From assembly GCA_017475765.1 (NCBI GenBank), contig JAFVEY010000066.1, forward strand, positions 1 to 64,000: a stretch of DNA of 64,000 nt, given 5' to 3'. Origin of the DNA: Clostridia bacterium (GTDB lineage Bacteria > Bacillota > Clostridia > Oscillospirales > Acutalibacteraceae). Position 1 is the first letter of the stretch. The number at the start of each line of letters is the position of its first letter. Below the pieces are notes generated by a model. It was not told where the DNA came from, made no database searches, and was given only the letters and a program-made list of their open reading frames with translations. The position numbers and the translations under genes are program-made. Below, one piece after another: positions 1-8,072 of this stretch.

Positions 1-1
1 C

Positions 2-148
2 GAAACGGCGGCACATATTCCTGAAATTGATGAATATATTGATAACGCTCTCATATATTATAAATCCTGTGCGGATTCATTGCCCGATGACAGAAACCCC
101 GACTGGAAGCATTTAAACCAACTTTTTTTAAATGCAATTAAACCATAG
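2..148 (+). CDS. 3' end of an unidentified protein (partial)
   Basis: An open frame runs from the left edge for 49 codons to a TAG at 146-148; its start lies outside the window. The visible tail is acidic and rich in Tyr, Asp and Asn, ends in LNAIKP, and shows no motif I recognise. It is followed after about 67 bases by the DIP1984-family gene, with an inverted repeat and a possible promoter between them. It could be the end of a small helical protein. Coding status rests only on the open frame and its position. Confidence 0.45.
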   Translation, partial: ETAAHIPEIDEYIDNALIYYKSCADSLPDDRNPDWKHLNQLFLNAIKP

Positions 149-171
149 GTTGATTGTTTTTGGCGGATAGA

Positions 172-194
172 TGTATTATATTATAGATAATACA
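172..194. promoter_or_regulatory. Inverted repeat upstream of the DIP1984-family gene
   Basis: TGTATTAT and ATAATACA form a perfect 8-bp inverted repeat around a 7-base centre. It overlaps a possible -10 box (TATATT) lying 17 bases after TTGTTT, so it may be an operator. No regulator can be named. Confidence 0.3.
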
Positions 195-215
195 TATTGA
201 ATTTGAGGTGGTACC

Positions 216-668
216 ATGAAATTGGCAGAAGCATTACAGGAAAGGGCTGATCTGAACATAAGAATCAGTCAGCTCAGTACAAGACTTCAAAATAATGCAA
301 CCGTTCAGGAGGGGGAAGAACCAGCAGAGGATCCGCAGGAGCTTCTGAAAGAGCTGGATGGCTGTATTACAAGGCTTGAAGAGCTGATCGCAAGAATTAA
401 TCTGACAAATTGTCAGACCACAGATAATGGTGTGAGCATTACGCAGCTTATTGCAAAAAAAGATACACTCAGGGTAAAACTGTGTGTTTATCGGGATTTT
501 ATTTATTATGCAAGCCAGACAGCAATGAGAGCTGCCAGAACAGAGATAAAAATACTTAGCTCCGTTGATGTCAGAGCAATTCAGAAGCAGGTAGACGCAC
601 TTTCCAAAGAGCTTCGTGAAACGGATAACAAAATTCAAGCTTTGAACTGGACAACCGAGCTCATTTGA
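216..668 (+). CDS. DIP1984 family protein
   Basis: A 150-residue, mostly helical cytoplasmic protein. The N-terminus (MKLAEALQERADL), the central LIARINLTN segment and the C-terminal NWTTEL are the conserved blocks I associate with the DIP1984 family (septicolysin-like proteins) found in Actinobacteria and Firmicutes. The biochemical role is not established. The ATG is preceded by GAGGTGG at good spacing. It is a single-gene unit: the previous frame ends 67 bases upstream and a strong terminator lies about 220 bases downstream. Family assignment is from remembered motif blocks; function is unknown. Confidence 0.8.
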   Translation: MKLAEALQERADLNIRISQLSTRLQNNATVQEGEEPAEDPQELLKELDGCITRLEELIARINLTNCQTTDNGVSITQLIAKKDTLRVKLCVYRDFIYYASQTAMRAARTEIKILSSVDVRAIQKQVDALSKELRETDNKIQALNWTTELI

Positions 669-885
669 TCAGAAAATCAGGATAGTATGCAGGGCGAATG
701 TGATCTCAGCGGCTGAGAAGGAAACCGCAAAAAAGTTGCTATAACTAATGTAAAAGGCATCAAGGGTGTGCACAGGGACAAATCCCATTTATTGTCAAGC
801 CCCGGACATCGTACAGACGTATCTGATTATTTCTTTTATTTTTATACACCAAACATTGACTGCATATCAGGGTGGGAATGGGGAG

Positions 886-932
886 AAAAACCGTACAACA
901 ATACATTCATTTGTATTGCTGTACGGTTTTTT
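886..932. terminator. Bidirectional intrinsic terminator
   Basis: AAAAACCGTAC and GTACGGTTTTTT flank an inner AACAATACA/TGTATTGC stem, giving a long hairpin with A and T tracts on both sides. It sits between the DIP1984 gene (plus) and the C39-like peptidase (minus). The 669-885 stretch before it shows no convincing gene. Confidence 0.85.
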
Positions 933-970
933 ACTGAGGTCGTCAATCGGCAGAAAAAGTGATTGTTTTA

Positions 971-1930
971 TTATTTTATGATCGTCATGGAAAATTGTCC
1001 GATCTCATCATAGATCTCTTCAAAATAAGAAGCGTCACACACATTATAACCCTCAAGCGGATCGCTGAGATAAACTGTATTGTAGTCCCGGTTGTAACCG
1101 TACAGCACAATACAATGTTCATTCATATACCAGGGATAATAGACGCCGTTGTAGGTGTTGGATTGTCCTGTGAAATAGGGATAATCAAGATACATCGTAG
1201 TCCATATAAGCACAGGGCATCCGTTTTCAATCAGCTTGTAAAGATCGGAAAGCTCTGTGCCTGTTGTATCTATGGCAGTCAAATCTGAAGAGTTGTCCTT
1301 CAAAAAGTTTTCCGCTGTCTGGACAAGACCCGGAGGGTATATGCCGGCACCGCCGTCAGAGAAAGGATCACCTAAATAGGAAGTGGTAAAATCATCGCCG
1401 TATATCAGGTAATCTTCGGCGATCGTTGTTTTGTCAAGCTGAAATCCCAGACTGTTAAGTGCAATCGTCAAAGCTACTGATTCACATCCTGTCGGCAGCT
1501 CCGGATATTGTAAAATTTCATCGGCAGAAGCAATTTCAGCAGCATTTTGCGAAAGCTCTTTTCCGATCATATCATTGAATTTTTCATAGGCAGCTTTCTG
1601 GCGAGCTTCTTCCAATTCATCTATTTCTTTTGGTTCTTCCTGCTGATGATTTCTTTCTTGCTCAAAATCATCTGCCGATTCGTCTTTTTGTAATGATTCT
1701 TCGCTGTTTTCTTCCGGTGTGCTGCTGTTACTGAGTTCGGCATCGGGTTCATTGATTTTGATGACAGGCTTTTCCTGTGAACTGTCCGTATCGGAAGAAG
1801 ATGACGTCTCAACGGCAGAGTCGTTCCCGAAACGTCTGGGGATATTATAGATAAAACCCGTTACCATGACCAAAGCTGCAAAAATCAAAATAATATAGGT
1901 TGTTTTAATGATTGATTGTCGTTTGTTCAT
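971..1930 (-). CDS. C39-like papain-fold peptidase, membrane anchored
   Basis: A 319-residue protein with one hydrophobic segment near residues 9-28 (signal anchor), an acidic Ser/Glu-rich spacer to about residue 120, then a C39-like cysteine peptidase domain (Peptidase_C39_2 type). The likely catalytic Cys is in LPTGCESVALTIAL (about residue 149); His is in NEHCIVLYGY and Asp in VYLSDP near the C-terminus. Proteins of this type act outside the membrane; substrates are mostly unknown. The chosen ATG at 1930 has AGGAGG seven bases upstream, better than an in-frame ATG ten codons earlier. It has no bacteriocin-type ABC transporter domain and no adjacent transporter, so a role in bacteriocin leader cleavage is unlikely. 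Confidence 0.8.
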   Translation of the reverse strand: MNKRQSIIKTTYIILIFAALVMVTGFIYNIPRRFGNDSAVETSSSSDTDSSQEKPVIKINEPDAELSNSSTPEENSEESLQKDESADDFEQERNHQQEEPKEIDELEEARQKAAYEKFNDMIGKELSQNAAEIASADEILQYPELPTGCESVALTIALNSLGFQLDKTTIAEDYLIYGDDFTTSYLGDPFSDGGAGIYPPGLVQTAENFLKDNSSDLTAIDTTGTELSDLYKLIENGCPVLIWTTMYLDYPYFTGQSNTYNGVYYPWYMNEHCIVLYGYNRDYNTVYLSDPLEGYNVCDASYFEEIYDEIGQFSMTIIK

Positions 1931-2020
1931 AACTCCTCCTTTTTTATCATTATAAAGCATAGTTGACAGCTTGTCAAATCATTAATTGTGTATTATATTT
2001 CAGAATAAAAATCCGTAATA

Positions 2021-2049
2021 TTGATTTTATGCCGTATTTTTGCTATACT
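2021..2049 (+). promoter_or_regulatory. Promoter of the rarA unit
   Basis: TTGATT at 2021-2026, a 17-base spacer, and TATACT at 2044-2049. The leader repeat begins 42 bases after the -10 box, so the repeat would be transcribed into the 5' leader of rarA. Confidence 0.6.
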
Positions 2050-2090
2050 TGAATATATATGATTAATCGGAAAAGACGATTTTCAAAATA

Positions 2091-2279
2091 TATAGTAAAC
2101 GACATTTAAATTATCCTATTAAAACATACGGGTGCAGGGGCTTCAGCTCCTGCCGAGGTCCAGGGCGAGCAGCCCTGGTGGGGTTTGGGGGTGTGGGTGT
2201 CCAGTGGACACCTCTGCGAAGCAGAAGCACCGACCGAGCCGGCAGGTGAGACTCAACGCCCCAACTATCAGTAATTAGG
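2091..2279 (+). repeat. Leader repeat copy 1 (long form, right end missing)
   Basis: It begins with the terminal sequence TATAGTAAACGA and runs through the conserved core (GGGTGCAGGGGCTTCAGC, then GTCCAGGGCGAG). The long-form insert contains the perfect palindrome GTGTCCAGTGGACAC and the hairpin TCTGCGAAGCAGA. The right terminal repeat (CGTTGACTATA), present in all five other copies, is absent: homology stops about ten bases before the rarA start, and the junction supplies its ribosome binding site (AGGTGG). The matching right half may be copy 2 behind dusB. Confidence 0.85.
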
Positions 2280-2289
2280 TGGTGTTACA

Positions 2290-3552
2290 ATGAATTCTCC
2301 GCTTGCAGACAGAATGCGTCCGCAAAGTCTTGACGATATTGTCGGTCAGCATCATCTTCTCGATGAGGGCAGACCGCTCAGGAATATCATAGAATCGGGC
2401 AATATTCCCAATATGGTGTTTTACGGCCCTTCGGGTGTCGGAAAAACCACCCTTGCTTCCTATATCGCAAAGCAGACGAACCGTACCTTGAGAAAGCTCA
2501 ACGGAACAACAGCCTCGACTGCCGATATAAAGCATATTTTCGAGGAGCTTAACGGCTTTGACGGGATAAACGGAATACTTCTGTATCTGGATGAGATACA
2601 GTATTTCAATAAAAAACAGCAGCAGACACTTCTTGAGTATATCGAAAACGGAAGCATTACGCTCATCGCTTCCACGACCGAAAATCCGTATTTTTATGTT
2701 TACGGTGCTATTCTCAGCCGTTCCACGGTTTTTGAGTTCAAGTCCGTAGAAAAGGAAGATGTTATCGGTGCGGTAAAACGTGCTTACGGCTATCTTGAAA
2801 AGGAATACAGCACTGATATAGAAGTGGCTAACGAAGCTGCCGAGCATATCGCCTATGCCTGCGGCGGAGATGTACGCAAGGCTATAAATGCGGTAGAGCT
2901 TTCTGTTATTGCTTCAAAACCGACTGATGATAAAATAACGATAACGCTTGATACCGTATCACAGCTGACACAGAAAAGTGCTGTCCGCTATGACAGGGAA
3001 GGCGATGAGCATTATGATCTGCTGTCTGCCTTTCAGAAATCCATGAGGGGTTCAGACCCCAATGCGGCTGTTTTGTATCTTGCACGTATCCTTGCCGCCA
3101 ATGATCTGCCTTCTGCCTGCCGGCGTCTGATGGTTTGTGCCTGTGAGGATGTCGGACTTGCCAATCCGCAGATTATTCCGATCGTAAAGGCGGCAGTAGA
3201 CGCTGCCATGATGGTCGGGCTTCCGGAAGCAAGGATTCCGCTGGCGGATGCGGTGATACTGGTGGCTCAGTCGCCGAAGTCAAATTCCGCCTATAAGGCG
3301 ATCGCAAAAGCGATGGAGGATGTCGAAGCAGGGAAGGCGCACGGATTCCCCCGTCAGCTTCAGAACAAGCATTATGACGGCGAGGATGCAAAGGTCAAGG
3401 GACAGTTTTATCAGTATCCGCATGATTTTCCGGATCATTGGGTCAAACAGCAGTATCTTCCCGACGGAGTAAAAGATGCAGTCTACTATGTGCCGGGAGA
3501 TAACAAAACCGAGCAGGCATATAAGGCATATTGGGATAAGATCAAAAAATAA
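2290..3552 (+). CDS. rarA: Replication-associated recombination protein A (AAA+ ATPase)
   Basis: A 420-residue RarA/MgsA/WRNIP1-family AAA+ ATPase acting at stalled replication forks. Walker A (GPSGVGKT) is at residues 46-53 and Walker B (LLYLDEI) at 97-103. A sensor-1-like TTENPYF follows, then the helical C-terminal tetramerisation region with CRRLMVCACEDVGLANP and the closing KQQYLPDG typical of the family. Length is normal. The start has AGGTGG seven to eight bases upstream, contributed by the end of leader repeat copy 1. It is followed 24 bases later by dusB on the same strand. The two genes lie between a left-half and a right-half repeat copy, so they may have been bracketed as a block. 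Confidence 0.95.
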   Translation: MNSPLADRMRPQSLDDIVGQHHLLDEGRPLRNIIESGNIPNMVFYGPSGVGKTTLASYIAKQTNRTLRKLNGTTASTADIKHIFEELNGFDGINGILLYLDEIQYFNKKQQQTLLEYIENGSITLIASTTENPYFYVYGAILSRSTVFEFKSVEKEDVIGAVKRAYGYLEKEYSTDIEVANEAAEHIAYACGGDVRKAINAVELSVIASKPTDDKITITLDTVSQLTQKSAVRYDREGDEHYDLLSAFQKSMRGSDPNAAVLYLARILAANDLPSACRRLMVCACEDVGLANPQIIPIVKAAVDAAMMVGLPEARIPLADAVILVAQSPKSNSAYKAIAKAMEDVEAGKAHGFPRQLQNKHYDGEDAKVKGQFYQYPHDFPDHWVKQQYLPDGVKDAVYYVPGDNKTEQAYKAYWDKIKK

Positions 3553-3576
3553 AGATTGCATTGACAGGGTGAGAAA

Positions 3577-4533
3577 ATGAAAATAGGAAATGTTGAAATA
3601 GACGGATGGGCAGCGCTTGCGCCGATGGCAGGAGTTGCCGACAGAGCATTCCGTGAATTATGCGTTGAATTCGGTGCGGCTTATGTCGTCGGCGAAATGG
3701 TCAGCGCAAAGGGCATTACATATCAGAGCGAAAAATCCTATGAGCTGCTGGAGCTTTCCGAAAAAGAAAGACCTGCCGCCGTCCAGCTGTTCGGCTATGA
3801 AGCAGATGTTATGGCGAAGGCTGCCGTGTTTGCAATGCGGTATCAGCCTGATATCATTGATATCAATATGGGCTGTCCGGCGCCAAAAATCGCCGGGAAC
3901 GGTTCAGGCTCGGCTCTTATGAAAAATCCGGAGCTTTGCGGAGAGATCGTTGCTGCTGTGGTGAAGGCGGTGAATGTTCCCGTAACGGTAAAGATGCGCA
4001 AGGGATGGGACAAAAACAGCGTCAATGCGGTTGAGGTGGCAAAAATCTGCCAGCAGGCAGGGGCGGCAGCGATTGCCGTTCACGGCAGGACAAGAGAGCA
4101 GCAGTATATGCCGTCTGCCGATTGGGAGATCATAAGGCAGGTAAAAAAGGCGGTCAGCGTTCCGGTGATCGGCAACGGCGATATCACGACTGCTGAGGAA
4201 GCCGCAAAAATGTATGAGCAGACCGGCTGTGACCTTGTTATGATAGGCAGGGGAGCGCTGGGAAATCCTTGGATTTTCAGAGAGATCAACAGTCTGATCG
4301 GTTACGACAGACCCTCACTTCCCGTTTCCAATGCTGAGAGAATATCGGTGCTTCTCCGTCATATCCGGAAATTGTGTGAATATAAGGGCGAGGATATCGG
4401 CATGAGAGAAGCAAGAAAACATTCCGCATGGTATTTCAAGGGAATGCACGATGCGGCTTCACTCAGGCGCAAAGCAGGTACGCTGAACACATTTGATGAC
4501 CTGATCGAGCTTTGCAAAATGATTGATGTATGA
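3577..4533 (+). CDS. dusB: tRNA-dihydrouridine synthase, DusB type
   Basis: A 318-residue FMN-dependent enzyme that reduces uridine to dihydrouridine in the tRNA D-loop. The TIM barrel starts with ALAPMAGVADRAFR; the catalytic Cys is in DINMGCPAPKIAGNGSGSAL; the FMN-phosphate region shows VIGNGDITTAEEA and MIGRGALGNPW. A helical RNA-binding C-terminal part includes REARKHSAWYFKG. Length fits bacterial Dus proteins. It is in one unit with rarA (24-base gap, RBS GGTGAG). Leader repeat copy 2 follows the stop codon by about 40 bases. Confidence 0.93.
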   Translation: MKIGNVEIDGWAALAPMAGVADRAFRELCVEFGAAYVVGEMVSAKGITYQSEKSYELLELSEKERPAAVQLFGYEADVMAKAAVFAMRYQPDIIDINMGCPAPKIAGNGSGSALMKNPELCGEIVAAVVKAVNVPVTVKMRKGWDKNSVNAVEVAKICQQAGAAAIAVHGRTREQQYMPSADWEIIRQVKKAVSVPVIGNGDITTAEEAAKMYEQTGCDLVMIGRGALGNPWIFREINSLIGYDRPSLPVSNAERISVLLRHIRKLCEYKGEDIGMREARKHSAWYFKGMHDAASLRRKAGTLNTFDDLIELCKMIDV

Positions 4534-4572
4534 CACTAATACCCGATAAAAAACAGACAGCCTTTTGCGAAA

Positions 4573-4766
4573 AATATCCTATTAAAATATGCGGGTGCAG
4601 GGGCTTCAGCTCCTGCCGGGGTCCAGGGCGAGTAGTCCTGGTGGGGTTTGGGGGTGCGGGTGTCCAGTGGACACCTCTGCGAAGCAGAAGCACCGACCGA
4701 GCCGGCAGGTGAGACTCAACGCCCCAACTATCAGTACTCAGGAAGAAATGAATGACGTTGACTATA
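4573..4766 (+). repeat. Leader repeat copy 2 (long form, left end missing)
   Basis: The core and long-form insert match copy 1 closely, and the right terminal repeat CGTTGACTATA is intact at 4756-4766. The left terminal sequence TATAGTAAACGA is missing: homology begins at ATATCCTATTAAAA. Copies 1 and 2 therefore have complementary missing ends and enclose rarA-dusB in direct orientation. Confidence 0.85.
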
Positions 4767-4775
4767 AGTTGACTT

Positions 4776-4830
4776 AAAAATAAAGACTCACCCGAACGAT
4801 TGGCAGACCTGTCGTTCGGGTGAGTTTTTG
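4776..4830. terminator. Bidirectional intrinsic terminator
   Basis: ACTCACCCGAACGA and TCGTTCGGGTGAGT form a 14-bp perfect stem with an A-rich flank on the left and TTTTT on the right. It ends the dusB unit from the left and the bioY/DUF1284 unit from the right. Confidence 0.88.
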
Positions 4831-4833
4831 TGA

Positions 4834-5229
4834 TCAATACTGCTGTGATTGATGAAGGCAGATATCCTGCCATTGACATTGACCGCATACGGTTTTCAGC
4901 TTCTGACAGGAGATGATGTTTTTGTCAGCTAATCGCTTAAGCTCGCTCCAATGCAAAACATCACCGAAGTTCAGTCCGTATTCCTCCAGACAGCGACAGT
5001 CGATGGAATGTACCTTTTCGTCGGTGCAGCAGATACCGCTGATATTATGGGGGCAGGAAGCACATACAATATCACATTCACGGGAAACAGTCAGAGCAGG
5101 ATCGTCTGCTTCCAGCATTTTGATGATATCTGTCATGCTTTTTATAAATTCGGCGCTGTAACCCTTTCCTTCAAAAAAAGCAATACAAAGACTGTGGTGC
5201 GGTCTGATCGGAATGTTGTTTTTGTCCAT
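4834..5229 (-). CDS. DUF1284 domain protein, Cys-rich
   Basis: A 131-residue cytoplasmic protein. The start IPIRPHHSLCIAFFEGKGYSAEF matches the DUF1284 signature (RPHH.LC...F.GKGYS.EF). Cysteines at CASCP, ICCTDEK, CRCLEE and the C-terminal CGQCQWQDIC suggest an iron-sulfur or zinc site. The function of the family is not established. It starts 5 bases after the stop of bioY, so it belongs to the BirA-controlled unit, although nothing else ties it to biotin. Confidence 0.8.
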   Translation of the reverse strand: MDKNNIPIRPHHSLCIAFFEGKGYSAEFIKSMTDIIKMLEADDPALTVSRECDIVCASCPHNISGICCTDEKVHSIDCRCLEEYGLNFGDVLHWSELKRLADKNIISCQKLKTVCGQCQWQDICLHQSQQY

Positions 5230-5234
5230 AACCC

Positions 5235-5828
5235 TTACAGCTTGATGATTTTATCAAGGCGGTTGACAAGAACGGTAGCGACTGCAATTTTAGCGGCATC
5301 GGGAATAAGGAAGGGAATGACGCAATAGCTGAGTGCAGTAGCGATATCCATCGCTTTACCCTGATTGTTCATAACAATAATAAACCATGCTGTGCCGAAA
5401 ACATAGCAAAGTGCAAGACCGACAACCATGCTGACGATAAGCACCCAAAGTTTTTTGCCCAGCAGATCTGTCATGATACCTACTGTCAGAGCTGTCAGCA
5501 GGAAGCCTATGATATATCCGCCCGTGCTGCCGATCAGAACGCTGAAGCCGCCCGAAAAACCTGCAAAAACAGGTACTCCGACTGCGCCGAGCAGAATATA
5601 GATCAGGACACTAAGCGTACCTCTTTTTGCGCCGAGCAGACCGCTTGCCGCAAAAACGCCGAGTGTCTGGAGAGTGAACGGAACAGGACCGATCGGCAGC
5701 TGAATCTGCGCACATACAGCAATGATGGCAGCAAACAGAGCAATATAAATCATATCAAGAAGCATTTTATGCTGCATTCTGTTGTTGCCATTGTTGTTTT
5801 CTTTTTTCATTTCCTTTGCATTATCCAT
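5235..5828 (-). CDS. bioY: Biotin transporter substrate-binding subunit BioY
   Basis: A 197-residue membrane protein, the S component of an energy-coupling factor importer. It has about six hydrophobic segments; the first carries the signature IQLPIGPVPFTLQTLGVF and a middle part GGYIIGFLLTA. ECF ATPase and T subunits are not nearby, so it probably uses a shared module elsewhere. The ATG at 5828 is preferred over one six codons upstream because AAAGGA sits 9-10 bases before it. A near-perfect BirA operator overlaps its promoter, which independently supports the biotin assignment. Confidence 0.93.
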   Translation of the reverse strand: MDNAKEMKKENNNGNNRMQHKMLLDMIYIALFAAIIAVCAQIQLPIGPVPFTLQTLGVFAASGLLGAKRGTLSVLIYILLGAVGVPVFAGFSGGFSVLIGSTGGYIIGFLLTALTVGIMTDLLGKKLWVLIVSMVVGLALCYVFGTAWFIIVMNNQGKAMDIATALSYCVIPFLIPDAAKIAVATVLVNRLDKIIKL

Positions 5829-5873
5829 TTTCCAAAATCCTTTCATGCAGTAATATTTTATCCGACCTTTGAT

Positions 5874-5902
5874 ATTATATTATATTGTTGCTGAATTGTC
5901 AA
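5874..5902 (-). promoter_or_regulatory. bioY promoter
   Basis: On the minus strand TTGACA (5902-5897), a 17-base spacer and TATAAT (5879-5874): a consensus sigma-A promoter. The -35 box is inside the left half of the BirA operator. Confidence 0.85.
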
Positions 5903-5929
5903 CTATTATTTTTAAATCAGGTTGACAAT
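5895..5929. promoter_or_regulatory. BirA (biotin repressor) operator
   Basis: The half sites TTGTCAACT and GGTTGACAA are separated by 15 bases, matching the known Gram-positive BirA operator form TTGTnAACC-N14/15-GGTTnACAA. One half covers the bioY -35 box. The expected effect is repression of bioY and the DUF1284 gene when biotin is plentiful. Confidence 0.85.
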
Positions 5930-5940
5930 TTCCTGAAAAT

Positions 5941-5965
5941 AAAGCAGCACCCGAAGATGCTGCTT
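5941..5965 (-). terminator. Intrinsic terminator of the sigma/anti-sigma unit
   Basis: AAAGCAGCA and TGCTGCTTT form the stem around a short loop. On the minus strand it is followed by ATTTTC, ten bases after the stop of the anti-sigma-like gene. Confidence 0.7.
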
Positions 5966-5975
5966 TTGGCGTAGT

Positions 5976-6830
5976 TTATTCTGTCAGGTTATTAAAAAGC
6001 TCATAAACATCGGGTGCTGCCTGAATATAATAAAGCAGCGCTCCGTTTTCATAATAAGCCGCTGCATAGCCGGCATTGTCTTTCAGCATGATTTCAATTT
6101 CTGAAAATCCGACATCATAGCCGTCTATTTCAATGAGCCTGCCGTCCGATCGGACGATGGTTATGAAAATACCTTCCTCTTTGAAGCTGTTGAATTCTTC
6201 CGATGACATGGTAAGGTCTATGATGAGCTGATCATTGCTGACAAGCTCTTTTGCGGTTTCTATCATCAGATTGAGCTTATCCTCGCTCAGAGTAACATAT
6301 TTTCCCTGTTTTTTAACCGTTACGCCGAACCGGGAGGTATTGGTCGATTGTGATATATCGTCTTTGCTGCCGGAAGAAGCATTATTGTCCGGCAGATACA
6401 TATTGTCATCGGCATTGTTCGTGATTGCGGGGGGGTTGTCCTCTTCAGCATGATCGTATGCCGGAAAATCCGCTGTATCTTCTGATGTTTCACTAAATTG
6501 ATAAGGTGCAGAGGCTGCGGCATTTTTTTCGGAGCTGATAAGGTTGGTATTGTTGGAGCTGCTGCCTGAGTCGGGAAAAATGCCGTTTTCGATGATAACA
6601 TACGCTCCGACTGCAATCACAAATACGGCAGCGGCGGCGGAAAAGACTTTTATAAATCTGCGGAATTGCAGCGGTTGTTTTTTCTTGTCTTTTGAAGCCG
6701 CTGAAAGAACCTGATTGTCGAATTCCTTTGAAAATGTATGGAGGGTATCATCCTGAGGATTATCGAAATATTCGTTTCCGAATTCCTTCACTGATTTTTC
6801 CAGCAGCTTATCAAATTCCCTGTCAGTCAC
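5976..6830 (-). CDS. Membrane-anchored anti-sigma-factor-like protein
   Basis: A 284-residue protein with a cytoplasmic N-terminus of about 60 residues (MTDREFDKLLEKSVKEFG...), one transmembrane segment near residues 62-84 (VFSAAAAVFVIAVGAYVII), an Asn/Ser/Asp-rich extracellular linker and a C-terminal globular part. It overlaps the upstream ECF sigma gene by 8 bases. That arrangement and the topology are typical of anti-sigma factors that sense envelope signals, but no known anti-sigma domain is certain. The extracellular part has no catalytic motif I recognise. Confidence 0.7.
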   Translation of the reverse strand: MTDREFDKLLEKSVKEFGNEYFDNPQDDTLHTFSKEFDNQVLSAASKDKKKQPLQFRRFIKVFSAAAAVFVIAVGAYVIIENGIFPDSGSSSNNTNLISSEKNAAASAPYQFSETSEDTADFPAYDHAEEDNPPAITNNADDNMYLPDNNASSGSKDDISQSTNTSRFGVTVKKQGKYVTLSEDKLNLMIETAKELVSNDQLIIDLTMSSEEFNSFKEEGIFITIVRSDGRLIEIDGYDVGFSEIEIMLKDNAGYAAAYYENGALLYYIQAAPDVYELFNNLTE

Positions 6831-7368
6831 AATAACCTGCCTCCTTTAGCTGTTTTTTAAGCATTGTCTTTGCCCTGTGCAGACGTACCTTGACGTTTTC
6901 AAGGCTGATATCAAGTGTGCCGGCGATTTCTTTATCTTTCATATCGCAAAAATATTTCAGCATGATGACATTGCCGTATTTCGGATCCAGCGCTCTGACC
7001 AGTCCGAAAAGGGCTTTTCTCAGCTCACGGCTTTCGGCATCGGCAGCGAGATCCGAACCGTCATCGCCGTCTGTATAAATATCTTCGGTACTGATTTCTC
7101 TTTTGCGTTTGTTATAGATTTTAAAAGCAGCGTGTCTTACTATAATAATCAGGTAACTGCGAATTTGGTTACAATCCATCTGCTTTGTTTTTTCAAAGTT
7201 TTTAGCCAAAGAAATAAAGGCATCCTGCACGGCATCCTCGGAAGATGAAACATCCTTCAATATACTGTAAGCATATTGATACATCAGATCTTTATTGTCA
7301 TTATATATTTTTTCAAAGCTGTCCTGAGCTCCGCTTCCGTCTATCATAGCCAGACAGAGCATCAACAT
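6823..7368 (-). CDS. ECF-type RNA polymerase sigma factor
   Basis: A 181-residue sigma-70 ECF protein. The region 2 core is QYAYSILKDVSSSEDAVQDAFISLAKNF and RSYLIIIVRHAAFKIYNKRKR; region 4 is LDPKYGNVIMLKYFCDMKDKEIAGTLDISLENVKVRLHRAKTMLKKQL. The start is preceded by AGGAGGGAAGG. It is translationally overlapped with the downstream membrane protein, its likely anti-sigma partner. The promoter upstream looks like a housekeeping one. The target regulon cannot be told from the window. Confidence 0.93.
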   Translation of the reverse strand: MLMLCLAMIDGSGAQDSFEKIYNDNKDLMYQYAYSILKDVSSSEDAVQDAFISLAKNFEKTKQMDCNQIRSYLIIIVRHAAFKIYNKRKREISTEDIYTDGDDGSDLAADAESRELRKALFGLVRALDPKYGNVIMLKYFCDMKDKEIAGTLDISLENVKVRLHRAKTMLKKQLKEAGYCD

Positions 7369-7400
7369 TTTCCTTCCCTCCTCCTGAGTGATATGAACCC

Positions 7401-7429
7401 ATTATATAACATTTTTCGCCGCAAAACAA
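7401..7429 (-). promoter_or_regulatory. Promoter of the sigma/anti-sigma unit
   Basis: On the minus strand TTGTTT (7429-7424), 17 bases, TATAAT (7406-7401). Confidence 0.65.
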
Positions 7430-7460
7430 CGGGATTTTTCCTCCCTCAGATAACCTCTGC

Positions 7461-8045
7461 TCAGAAAAATACGCCTGTGATGAAAATTTCAAGTCCTATT
7501 GAAATCAGAATGATTCCCCCAAGCACGGAAGCTCTCCCCGACAGTTTTGTTCCGAATTTCTTTCCGAGCTTCAGCCCGATAAGACAGACCCCGAAAGTAA
7601 CGATACCTATGATCAGCGATTCAATCACAGCTGCTGTCAGCGAATATTCCGCAATTGTAAAACCCACAGACAATGCGTCTATGGATGTCGCTATTCCCTG
7701 AACCAGAAGAGCAGCCATCCCGACAGCAGGCTTTTCATCGCTTTCGCCGCCCCGTATTCCCTCGATCAGCATCTTGCTGCCGATGAATAAAAGCAGCGCA
7801 AGTGCGATCCACGGAATACAGACCTGAAAGGCTGTAAAGAGATTGGCTATCGTGTGAATACAGACCCAGCCGATCAGCGGCATGATGATCTGAAAAAAGC
7901 CGAAGGTTCCTGCAATCAGCGACATTCTCCCTGCCCGCATTTTCGGCTCGTTGAGACCGTTTGCCAGCGACACGGAAAATGCGTCCATTGCAAGACCCAC
8001 TCCGAAAAGTATACTGTTGACAAAAAACATCAGATTCCATTCCAT
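7461..8045 (-). CDS. mntP: Putative manganese efflux pump MntP
   Basis: A 194-residue inner-membrane protein with six hydrophobic segments. The two family motifs are visible: GVGLAMDAFSVSLANGL near residue 15 and GIATSIDALSVGF near residue 115, each with the membrane Asp. Members export Mn2+. The ATG at 8045 has GGAGGA before it; an in-frame ATG 10 codons earlier has no such site. The upstream leader carries a yybP-ykoY Mn riboswitch followed by a terminator, which strongly supports the manganese role. It is transcribed alone. Confidence 0.93.
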   Translation of the reverse strand: MEWNLMFFVNSILFGVGLAMDAFSVSLANGLNEPKMRAGRMSLIAGTFGFFQIIMPLIGWVCIHTIANLFTAFQVCIPWIALALLLFIGSKMLIEGIRGGESDEKPAVGMAALLVQGIATSIDALSVGFTIAEYSLTAAVIESLIIGIVTFGVCLIGLKLGKKFGTKLSGRASVLGGIILISIGLEIFITGVFF

Positions 8046-8072
8046 TATTTTTCCTCCGTTCATTTTTACAAG

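Noticed and set aside
760..830. Possible c-di-GMP riboswitch (GTGCACAGGGACAAATCC) before the C39-like gene
   Set aside because: Only the first block resembles the consensus, the later GC-rich tetraloop-receptor part is absent, and the downstream gene is on the other strand.
4566..4767. Repeat copy 2 as an ordinary dusB terminator
   Set aside because: It has hairpins but no T-tract; the real terminator is the separate stem at 4776-4830.
4530..4777. Open frames across the repeat copies (for example 4530-4712, 4589-4777, 41421-41729 and their reverse frames)
   Set aside because: They read the same GC-rich repeat in several frames and both strands with no RBS; the conservation is at nucleotide and hairpin level, so they are treated as repeat sequence.
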